Shown here piece after piece: positions 7,546 to 14,898 of a DNA stretch of 64,000 bases. The stretch comes from Paenibacillus sedimenti (GTDB lineage: Bacteria > Bacillota > Bacilli > Paenibacillales > NBRC-103111). A program made the position numbers and the translations under genes. Under the pieces are notes generated by a model. It worked only from the letters and a program-made list of their open reading frames with translations. It ran no database searches and was not told the DNA's origin. The stretch covers positions 248,001-312,000 of the forward strand of contig NZ_JACVVD010000001.1 in NCBI RefSeq assembly GCF_014534655.1, written 5' to 3'. Every line of letters starts with the position of its first letter. The first letter of the stretch is position 1.

Positions 7546-9529
7546 AAAGTTTGAAAATGTCCAAATTGCCCATTTTGATGTCAAAAGCCAGCTGCCGAGA
7601 TGGATTTACGAATCCGCCATGCGGGCGGCCGAGATGGGAGAACAGGCACGTGCGGCCATAGTAGACGTTGCCGACCTTGAACTGCGGCAGAAGGAACTTC
7701 GCGAAGGATTTGTCAACTGCCTCGGCGGCATGCCGCCTTCGGATACCCCGTTAAAGCCGCAAATTACCGGCACTATACCGGGAAATGGCTTTCGCGTTGA
7801 GAGAGTAATCTTCGAATCGAGACCTCACGTGTATGTGACAGCTAATCTATATATACCTGATGGGGTAACAGAGCCCCGTGGTGCGGTGCTGCTGCTGTGC
7901 GGGCACCGCGAGCAGGCGAAGCATTGCGACGAATATCAGACCGTGTGCCATTACTTGGTACATGCCGGTCTTATCGTTATGTCGCTCGATCCGTTAGGTC
8001 AGGGAGAGCGTTTTGGCTTCTACGATCCCGAGACGAAGCAGGCTCCGATGACGAGTGTGACGGAGCATGAAAATGTCGGCCGGCAATGCTTGCCGCTCGG
8101 CGACAGCTTGGCACGCTATATGCTGCACGATGCCGTGCGTGCGATCGATTATTTGTGTACGAGACGGGAAGTCGATCCGGAACGGATCGGGGTTACCGGC
8201 CATTCAGGAGGCGGCACGCAAACGTCGCTCCTTATGATGTACGACGAGCGCATCGCTGCAGCAGCGCCCGGCGGATTTATCATGAACCGGCCGTACTTCC
8301 TGCTAACCGGAAAAGCGCAGGACGCAGAGCAAAAATGGCCCGGTTTTTCCGCGCTCGGCTTCGATCATGAAGATATCGTGCTCGCGATGGCGCCCAGGCC
8401 GGTGCTCGTGCTCGCTACAACGTACGATTCCGTGCCCATCGAGGCTCCTCGTCATACGGTAGCTGTAAACCGGAGATTTTGGGACATGTACGGCAAAGGG
8501 GAACAACTGGATATTTTCGAGGATGAACATGTACACCGCTTTACGATCCCGCTCGCCCGTGCGGCGGCCGGCTTTTTTTCCAAGTATTTACTGGGAAGTG
8601 CGGTTGTGCCACCGGATGAAGTGATCCAACTGCTGCCTGCCGAGCAGCTCAGATGCACACAGAGCGGCCAAGTCATCGGCGAGTGTGCTTATGCCCGGAA
8701 TGTACACGCCGAAACAGTTCAACGTCTGGCAGGATACGAAAAAGCTCGTCAATCACTGCCGGATGACGTGCGAAAAAGACAGGCACTGGCGTGGCTACGC
8801 AATGCCGTTTACTTCAATCGCAAGCCGTGCGATCTGAATCCGCGCCTTTCCGGAGGCGGAGAAGTGGAGCATCTGTGGGCGCTCCGGACGGTATGGTGGA
8901 GCCAGCGCGGATTGTTAAACAACGCTCTGCAATTTTTCGATTCGAAGCTTGCAGGCCGGAGACTGCCGGTTACGATTGCCGTATGGGACGGCGGAACGAG
9001 AGAGATCAATGCGCATGCAAAATGGATCGAAGAAACTTGCGCCTCCGGCCGCATTGCCATGGTGCTCAACCCGACGGGGATCGGTTCGCTTCTGCCATAC
9101 TTGAATTCTCCCGAGGAGAGACCTTTTAAACGTTTCGGCATGATGGACCGCTATACCGATGAGTTGATGTGGCTCGGCGACAGTATGGCTGCCGTGCGCA
9201 CATACGATGTTTTGCGGTCTGTAGAATTGGCAACGACCATGAAGAACATCGATGCAGAGGATATGGAGCTTTACGGCAGCGGACGGTACGCCTTATATGC
9301 CGAGCTCGCAGCTTTGCTCGATCCCCGCGTCCGGAACGTTCGTCTGGATAACCGCATGAGCAGTATTGCGGATTGGATCAGGGAACCTTTTTATGATGAA
9401 AATGATTCCCTCAGTTTTATTATCCCGGGAATGCTCCGATATTTCGATCTTCCGGATGCGGACGACTGGCTCTCACAAGAAGGCCGGTTAGGCGGTACCG
9501 TTCCGGTGATCAGCGATTCAGCAAGCTAA
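7538..9529 (+). CDS. Two-domain alpha/beta hydrolase (acetyl xylan esterase-like)
   Basis: A 663-residue cytoplasmic esterase or lactonase candidate. The N-terminal alpha/beta-hydrolase domain has the nucleophile elbow GHSGGG with S223, a candidate acid residue in LATTYDSVP and the histidine of EDEHVHRF. The C-terminal half, from about residue 400, reads like a second, degenerate hydrolase domain: it keeps WLGDSMAAVRTYDVLR but has GSGRYA where a nucleophile elbow would be. This double arrangement is common in bacterial acetyl xylan esterase and glucuronoyl esterase relatives. The GTG start at 7538 overlaps the stop of the dehydrogenase gene and has AGGGGGA upstream. In this operon it could remove an acyl group or open a sugar lactone; the sequence does not settle which. 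Confidence 0.75.
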   Translation: MFEKFENVQIAHFDVKSQLPRWIYESAMRAAEMGEQARAAIVDVADLELRQKELREGFVNCLGGMPPSDTPLKPQITGTIPGNGFRVERVIFESRPHVYVTANLYIPDGVTEPRGAVLLLCGHREQAKHCDEYQTVCHYLVHAGLIVMSLDPLGQGERFGFYDPETKQAPMTSVTEHENVGRQCLPLGDSLARYMLHDAVRAIDYLCTRREVDPERIGVTGHSGGGTQTSLLMMYDERIAAAAPGGFIMNRPYFLLTGKAQDAEQKWPGFSALGFDHEDIVLAMAPRPVLVLATTYDSVPIEAPRHTVAVNRRFWDMYGKGEQLDIFEDEHVHRFTIPLARAAAGFFSKYLLGSAVVPPDEVIQLLPAEQLRCTQSGQVIGECAYARNVHAETVQRLAGYEKARQSLPDDVRKRQALAWLRNAVYFNRKPCDLNPRLSGGGEVEHLWALRTVWWSQRGLLNNALQFFDSKLAGRRLPVTIAVWDGGTREINAHAKWIEETCASGRIAMVLNPTGIGSLLPYLNSPEERPFKRFGMMDRYTDELMWLGDSMAAVRTYDVLRSVELATTMKNIDAEDMELYGSGRYALYAELAALLDPRVRNVRLDNRMSSIADWIREPFYDENDSLSFIIPGMLRYFDLPDADDWLSQEGRLGGTVPVISDSAS

Positions 9530-9583
9530 GCGAATGCTTCGGAAGCCAGTTTTCTGGCGAAAAACTCTAAGGGGGAGAAGGTT

Positions 9584-10261
9584 ATGACAACAGTTGTTGC
9601 GGTTTATACCGGGCAAGGGCTCTCGGAACGCATTGGGCAGCTGTTTCGGGAGGAACTGCCGGGCTGCCGTCTCGTCAACATCATTGACGATAGTCTGATC
9701 GCCGACGCGATTCAGGCAGGTAAAGTGACTTCTGCGATCACCCGTCGGTTGGTCCAGTACTATCGGCACGCAGAAGAGATCGGAGCCGATATCATTTTCA
9801 ATACGTGTTCGTCAGTAGGCGAAGTAGCGGATTGGGCACGGCCGCTGTTCGACACGCCGATCGTCAAGATCGACGATGCCATGGCGCGACTCGCGACCAT
9901 GAAATTCGCGAAGATCGGCGTGCTGGCCACGCTGCCGACCACTTTGGAGCCGACCCGGCAGCTGCTGCTAAGAGAGGCCGAACGTCAGAATCGGAACGTC
10001 CGCGTACTGGACGCATTGGCGGAAGGGGCTTACCAGGCGCTAGTCGCGGGCCGACCGGAGGAGCATGATCGGCTTATTCGCGAAGCTGCCAAGTCGGTAG
10101 CCGAGACAGCGGATGTGCTCGTGCTGGCACAGGGCTCGATGGCGAGGATGGAGGATACTTTAAGCCGAGAAACCGGGCTTCCCGTGTATGCCAGTCCCCG
10201 ACTCGGCATTATGGCTGTGCGAGAAGAATTACAAAGGCAGGGGAAATATCCATGTCCATGA
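9584..10261 (+). CDS. Asp/Glu/hydantoin racemase-fold protein with a single catalytic cysteine
   Basis: A 225-residue protein of the Asp/Glu racemase superfamily (PF01177 type). The N-terminal catalytic cysteine is present (C75 in FNTCSSVGE), but the second, normally in a GCT motif, is replaced by LAQGSM around residues 181-186. True two-base racemases need both cysteines, so a racemase role is unlikely. One-cysteine relatives include arylmalonate decarboxylase, so decarboxylation, one-base isomerisation or a C-C bond step are possible. It has a good site (GGGGGAGAAGG) before the ATG, and its end overlaps the RuBisCO-like gene by 10 bases, so it is tightly coupled to that step. Confidence 0.8.
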   Translation: MTTVVAVYTGQGLSERIGQLFREELPGCRLVNIIDDSLIADAIQAGKVTSAITRRLVQYYRHAEEIGADIIFNTCSSVGEVADWARPLFDTPIVKIDDAMARLATMKFAKIGVLATLPTTLEPTRQLLLREAERQNRNVRVLDALAEGAYQALVAGRPEEHDRLIREAAKSVAETADVLVLAQGSMARMEDTLSRETGLPVYASPRLGIMAVREELQRQGKYPCP

Positions 10262-11511
10262 ATGACCAGATCATTGCGACATACTGGCTCGAAACCGCCT
10301 TTTCACTTGAACAGGCAAGTGAAATTATCGTGAGCGAGCAATCTACAGGGACGTTTATGCCGCTGCCGAACGAAACGGACAGCTTGAAGCAAAGGCACCG
10401 GGCCAGGATTTTGTCCGTCGAGCAGCTGGAAACCTCCGCGTTCCCTTCCTTGCCTGGAGCTAAGGTGCCTCCGAGCAGCAAGGGCGAATACCGCCGAGGC
10501 ATCGTAAAGATCGCTTTTCCATATGCCAACATAGGTCCTTCCATTCCGAACTTGCTGGCGACAGTTGCAGGCAATCTTTATGAGCTGGAAGAATTGTCGG
10601 GGCTTCGGCTGCTCGATCTTGAACTTCCTCCGCAGTTTCGGGAGCGGTATGAGGGCCCGCGGTTCGGCATCTCCGGCACGCGGGAACTGACCGGCGTTCA
10701 TGGTCGGCCTATTATCGGCACGATCATTAAACCGAACATCGGCTTGACGCCCGACCAGTTGCGGCTTATTGTCCGGGAATTGGCATCGTCCGGCATCGAC
10801 TTTATCAAGGACGACGAAGTTCACGGAAACCCGCCGTATGCTCCGCTGCACGAACGCGTGAAAGTCGCCATGGAAGAAATCGAACGGGCTGCGGACCGGA
10901 CCGGCAAAAAAACCATGTACGCGTTTAATATCACTGACGATGTTGATCCGATGCTGAGCCATCTTGAAACGGTCGTGAAATCCGGCGGCAACTGCGTCAT
11001 GGTCAGCATCAACAGCGTCGGATTTGCGGGTCTCGCCCATCTTAGAAAGCACGCCCCCGTCTGTATTCATGGTCACCGCAACCAATGGGGCATGCTGTCG
11101 CGGTACCCGCAACTCGGCATGTCGTTTGCCGCTTATCAAAAATTGTGCCGGTTGGCCGGCGTCGATCAGCTGCATGTCAATGGGCTCAACAATAAGTTTT
11201 ATGAAAGCAATGCATCCGTCATCGACAGCGTGCGCGACTGCTTAACGCCAATGTACGATCCATCCGACACGGTGCTTCCTGTGTTATCTTCGAAACAGTG
11301 GGCGGGAGCGGCGCCTGAAACGTACGGAACGCTTCGTACGGTCGATCTGATGAATATCGCCGGCGGCGGCATTCATGCGCATCCGGGCGGACCCGGCGCA
11401 GGCTTTCGCAGTCTTGTGCAAGGCTGGGAGGCGGCGCTGGCGGGAATTCCATTGGAAGTTCATGCCGGGAAACACCCGGAATTAAAGCAGGCTCTGGAAA
11501 CTTTCGGCTAA
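10252..11511 (+). CDS. RuBisCO-like protein (form IV type), possible 3-oxo-isoapionate-4-phosphate transcarboxylase/hydrolase
   Basis: A 419-residue member of the RuBisCO large-subunit superfamily. Compared with plant RuBisCO, K160 matches K175 (IIKPNIGL), the carbamate site is kept as K186-D-D188-E189, H273/H275 matches H294, K315 in GLNNKF matches loop-6 K334, and S346 matches S379. The second lysine of the KPK motif is replaced by N162, and the glycine loop reads GGGIHAHPGG. These changes argue against CO2 fixation. Next to a DUF1537 kinase, the best-known relative is OiaX of D-apiose catabolism, which converts 3-oxo-isoapionate 4-phosphate to 3-phosphoglycerate and glycolate. The homology is clear; the exact substrate is inference. 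Confidence 0.85.
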   Translation: MSMNDQIIATYWLETAFSLEQASEIIVSEQSTGTFMPLPNETDSLKQRHRARILSVEQLETSAFPSLPGAKVPPSSKGEYRRGIVKIAFPYANIGPSIPNLLATVAGNLYELEELSGLRLLDLELPPQFRERYEGPRFGISGTRELTGVHGRPIIGTIIKPNIGLTPDQLRLIVRELASSGIDFIKDDEVHGNPPYAPLHERVKVAMEEIERAADRTGKKTMYAFNITDDVDPMLSHLETVVKSGGNCVMVSINSVGFAGLAHLRKHAPVCIHGHRNQWGMLSRYPQLGMSFAAYQKLCRLAGVDQLHVNGLNNKFYESNASVIDSVRDCLTPMYDPSDTVLPVLSSKQWAGAAPETYGTLRTVDLMNIAGGGIHAHPGGPGAGFRSLVQGWEAALAGIPLEVHAGKHPELKQALETFG

Positions 11512-11551
11512 AGCCGGAAGCGAGGGGGCGGAAGGCGGGAGAAGATAGCGA

Positions 11552-12910
11552 ATGCGGATCTGTTATTACGGGGATGATTTCACCGGTTCCACGGATGCGC
11601 TTGAGGCGCTGACGACCGGCGGTCTTCGCGTTATTTTGTTTATGGACATCCCTGACATGGCATTGTGGAAGGAGAAATTCGCCGGTTACGATGGCTTCGG
11701 CGTGGCCGGAGTGAGCCGGACGATGAGTCCGGAGGACATGGAGCGGGCGCTTCGCCCCGTTCTAACTGCACTTCGGACTTTCAAGGCGCCGATCACGCAC
11801 TACAAAATATGTTCCACTTTCGATTCATCACCGGAAACCGGCAGCATCGGGAAAGTGATCGAGATCGGACGGGAGGTGTTCCCGGAACAGCGCTTTACGC
11901 CACTTTTGGCAGGTTCGCCAATTTTAAAGCGTTATACGGTGTTCGGGAACCATTTTACAGCGGAGGGTACGGATACCGTTCGTCTGGATCGGCATCCGAA
12001 TATGAGGAAGCACCCGGTTACGCCGATGAATGAAGCGGATCTCCGGGTTCATTTGGCTGAGCAGACATCCTGCTCGATCGGCCTCATGAATGTCCTGGAC
12101 CTGGAGCAGAACGGAACGATGCTGGAGTGGCGGTTTAACGAGAGGCTTGACAACGAGCCGGATATATTGTTGTTTGATGTGCTGACGGATGACCATCTGA
12201 CCAAAATCGGGGGTTTGCTTGAGCAGGAAAGCGATAAAGCGCCGTTGTTCGTGGTCGGCTCATCCGGCGTGGAATACGCGTTTGTCTCCCACTGGCGGCG
12301 GAGCGGTTTGCTGCCCGAGGCGTCGTCGACCCCCCGCATGCAAGCGGAGCCCACAGATCGGGTGCTCGTCGTATCCGGCAGTTGTTCACCGGCGACCGAA
12401 GCTCAGATCGAATGGGCATTAGCGCACGGTTATGCGGGCATTCGCGTACCTGCGTCCATTTTCTTCGAGGATGCAACGGATACGACGCTGCCCTCTCTTC
12501 TGCAGGAGGCTGACCGCATGCTGCAAGCCGGCAAGAACGTCATTTTGTACACCGCGCTTGGACCGCATGACGAGTCCATTGAGCAGACACAGAACCGGCT
12601 GCGAACACGCGGGCTCAGCTTGGCGGCAAGCGGTGAGCTGATCGGCGGGCGATTGGGCGAGATGGCGAGAGAGCTGGTGCTGTCCGCAGGACTCAAGCGG
12701 GTTATTTTCGCCGGAGGAGATACATCGGGCTTTGCCGTAAAGAGGCTGAATCTGTACGCCTTAGAAATGATTGCGCCTATCGTTTCCGGCGGACCTCTAT
12801 GTCGTGCATATTCGAATGATGAACGTATTGACGGGCTCCAAGTCGTCTTGAAAGGCGGGCAAGTCGGACCGCCGGATTTTTTCGATCGGGTGCGAAGGGG
12901 AATATCGTGA
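11552..12910 (+). CDS. DUF1537 four-carbon acid sugar kinase family (OiaK/OtnK-like)
   Basis: A 452-residue ATP-dependent sugar-acid kinase. The N-terminal substrate domain opens with GDDFTGSTD (residues 7-15), and the C-terminal nucleotide domain has AGGDTSGF (387-394) and a late glycine-rich FSGGP-like segment (PIVSGGPLC). Known family members phosphorylate erythronate, threonate or 3-oxo-isoapionate. Its place directly after a RuBisCO-like gene points to the 3-oxo-isoapionate type (OiaK), with the kinase supplying the 4-phosphate used by the RuBisCO-like protein. The gap to the upstream gene is 40 bases and contains a GGCGGGAG ribosome binding site. Substrate assignment rests on context only. 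Confidence 0.85.
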   Translation: MRICYYGDDFTGSTDALEALTTGGLRVILFMDIPDMALWKEKFAGYDGFGVAGVSRTMSPEDMERALRPVLTALRTFKAPITHYKICSTFDSSPETGSIGKVIEIGREVFPEQRFTPLLAGSPILKRYTVFGNHFTAEGTDTVRLDRHPNMRKHPVTPMNEADLRVHLAEQTSCSIGLMNVLDLEQNGTMLEWRFNERLDNEPDILLFDVLTDDHLTKIGGLLEQESDKAPLFVVGSSGVEYAFVSHWRRSGLLPEASSTPRMQAEPTDRVLVVSGSCSPATEAQIEWALAHGYAGIRVPASIFFEDATDTTLPSLLQEADRMLQAGKNVILYTALGPHDESIEQTQNRLRTRGLSLAASGELIGGRLGEMARELVLSAGLKRVIFAGGDTSGFAVKRLNLYALEMIAPIVSGGPLCRAYSNDERIDGLQVVLKGGQVGPPDFFDRVRRGIS

Positions 12911-12956
12911 CGGCCGGGCAACTGGATGACATCCATTGTCGGAAAGAAGGTTTCAT

Positions 12957-14879
12957 ATGCGCAAGGATACAAGTTCCCAACTCATACGGCGTTATTTTAA
13001 GTTTTTAAAGCCATACCGCTTCATGATCATGACGATTGTCGCGCTTGGCATCCTGCAATTCGCCGTTCCTTTGACTGTCCCCTGGATGACGAAGATCCTG
13101 ATCGACGAAGTGCTTCCGCTTAAAGGCGGTTCATGGACGTTGCCCAAGGTGATCGCGGTTTTGGCGGGAGTTTACGTTTTTGGAACGATAATGAATTATG
13201 TGCGTCATTGGGTCATGGCCAAAATGGGGAATTCGATGGTCATCGATATCCGTTTTCAATTATATGAACATATGCAAAAGCTGTCTCAACGGTTTTACGA
13301 TAGCCGTCAGGTCGGGAGTATCGTATCCCGAATCCTGAACGATGTGAACGGCGCACAAAATTTGGTCGGAGCCGGGGTTATCAATCTGGTGATCGACCTT
13401 TTTCTCGTGCTGTTCGCCGGATTTATGCTTTTTCATATGGAATGGAAGCTGGCCTTGCTGTCTTTATGGCTTCTTCCCGTTTATTATTTAACGTTTACGA
13501 ACGTCAATGTGTACATTCGTTATGCGTGGCGTTCCGTGCATCGGCAGATGGAGCGAATGTCCGGCGTGCTCGTGGAACGTATTGCCGGTATGAAGGTTGT
13601 GCAGGCGTTTAACCGGGAACGAATGGAGCTGAACCGCTTCAAGAAGCAGGCCTCGGCCCATTATGCGTATGCGATGACCGCTCAATTTTTATCGAACACG
13701 CTGGGCCGAATCAGTCAAACTTTTCAGGATTTCGGCGGATTGATCATTTGGTTCGCAGGCGGGACTATGGTTATCAGGGGCAAAATGACGGCAGGCGAGC
13801 TGATCGCGTTCCAAGCCTATTTATCCCAGCTGTACGGTCCCATTCAGCGTTTTTCCGATGTCAATGTCACGATCCAAAATTCACTCGCCAACGTGGAAAG
13901 AATTTTTGAAGTGTTCGATATAGAACCGGAAATCCGGAATAAAGACAATCCGATACCGCTGAAGGCTTGTAGAGGCGAGATCCAATTCGATCAAGTCGGA
14001 TTTGATTATGTCATCGAAAGGCCGGAAAAACAGCAAGCCGAAATGGAACAGAGAAATAAAGATCTGGTGGAGCGTCAAAGACCTGCCAAACGGTTTTATT
14101 GGATTCCGCCGAAAATGAGACCCGATCCGCCGCAAATGGTGCTGGAGACCAGGGAGGTTCTTAAAGGGATCAGCTTCCATGCCAGGAGCGGTGATGTCAT
14201 TGCGCTTGTCGGCCCTAGCGGGGCTGGGAAATCCACGATCATTAATTTGCTTCTTCGATTTTATGATCCGGATGAAGGAGCCGTTTTGTTAGACGGGGTG
14301 GATTTGCGAAATTATGATTTACATGACTTGCGCAGTCATATTGCCCTTGTGCTGCAGGATAATATCCTATTCTCAGGAACCGTCTATGAGAATATCGCTT
14401 ACGGCAATCCCAAAGCGGAACGGGATCAAATCATTGCTGCGGCGGTAGCAGCCAACGCTCATGAGTTCATTGAAGAGTGGGAGCTTGGCTACGATACGGT
14501 GATTGGAGAACGCGGCGTGCGGCTCTCAGGCGGACAAAAACAACGAATTGCGATCGCCAGAGCGCTGCTCAAAAGTCCTCGAATTTTGATTTTAGATGAG
14601 GCCACATCGGCATTGGATGCGGAATCCGAACATTTAGTCACGCAAGCGCTGGAACGTTTGATGGAAGGCCGTACGACGTTCGTTATCGCACACCGCCTGG
14701 CGACTGTCGTTCGAGCCGATCAAATCCTCGTCATTGACCGGGGGCGAATTGTCGAGCGCGGCAAACACCAGGTGCTGCTCGCACAAAAAGGGCTATATCG
14801 CGAATTGTACGAAAAGCAGCTAAAGGCAATGAGACCGGAAGAATTGCTCGGCTTAGATACGCTCCGGCATCAAGCATAA
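12957..14879 (+). CDS. ABC exporter, fused membrane and ATPase domains
   Basis: A 640-residue half-transporter of the MsbA/BmrA type: six-helix membrane domain, then an ATPase with Walker A GPSGAGKS (419-426), signature LSGGQ (523-527) and Walker B ILILDEATS. Between the first strand of the ATPase domain and the VLKGISF strand it carries an insertion of roughly 40 residues rich in K, E, Q and R, longer than usual. A TTG at 12936 is in frame, but the ATG at 12957 has GGAAAGAAGG six bases upstream. It lies 46 bases after the kinase gene with no terminator, so it may be read from the same message, though its relation to the sugar pathway is unclear. It probably works as a homodimer. Confidence 0.88.
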   Translation: MRKDTSSQLIRRYFKFLKPYRFMIMTIVALGILQFAVPLTVPWMTKILIDEVLPLKGGSWTLPKVIAVLAGVYVFGTIMNYVRHWVMAKMGNSMVIDIRFQLYEHMQKLSQRFYDSRQVGSIVSRILNDVNGAQNLVGAGVINLVIDLFLVLFAGFMLFHMEWKLALLSLWLLPVYYLTFTNVNVYIRYAWRSVHRQMERMSGVLVERIAGMKVVQAFNRERMELNRFKKQASAHYAYAMTAQFLSNTLGRISQTFQDFGGLIIWFAGGTMVIRGKMTAGELIAFQAYLSQLYGPIQRFSDVNVTIQNSLANVERIFEVFDIEPEIRNKDNPIPLKACRGEIQFDQVGFDYVIERPEKQQAEMEQRNKDLVERQRPAKRFYWIPPKMRPDPPQMVLETREVLKGISFHARSGDVIALVGPSGAGKSTIINLLLRFYDPDEGAVLLDGVDLRNYDLHDLRSHIALVLQDNILFSGTVYENIAYGNPKAERDQIIAAAVAANAHEFIEEWELGYDTVIGERGVRLSGGQKQRIAIARALLKSPRILILDEATSALDAESEHLVTQALERLMEGRTTFVIAHRLATVVRADQILVIDRGRIVERGKHQVLLAQKGLYRELYEKQLKAMRPEELLGLDTLRHQA

Positions 14880-14898
14880 TTTTGAAAGGAAGCTGCCT

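Noticed and set aside
10303..11175. 290-codon open frame on the minus strand
   Set aside because: Lies fully antisense to the RuBisCO-like gene; long only because of GC-rich codon use. No RBS and no domain pattern.
10252..11511. Genuine CO2-fixing RuBisCO
   Set aside because: The second lysine of the KPK motif is replaced by asparagine, the sequence is shorter than form I-III enzymes, there is no phosphoribulokinase, and the neighbours are sugar-acid genes.
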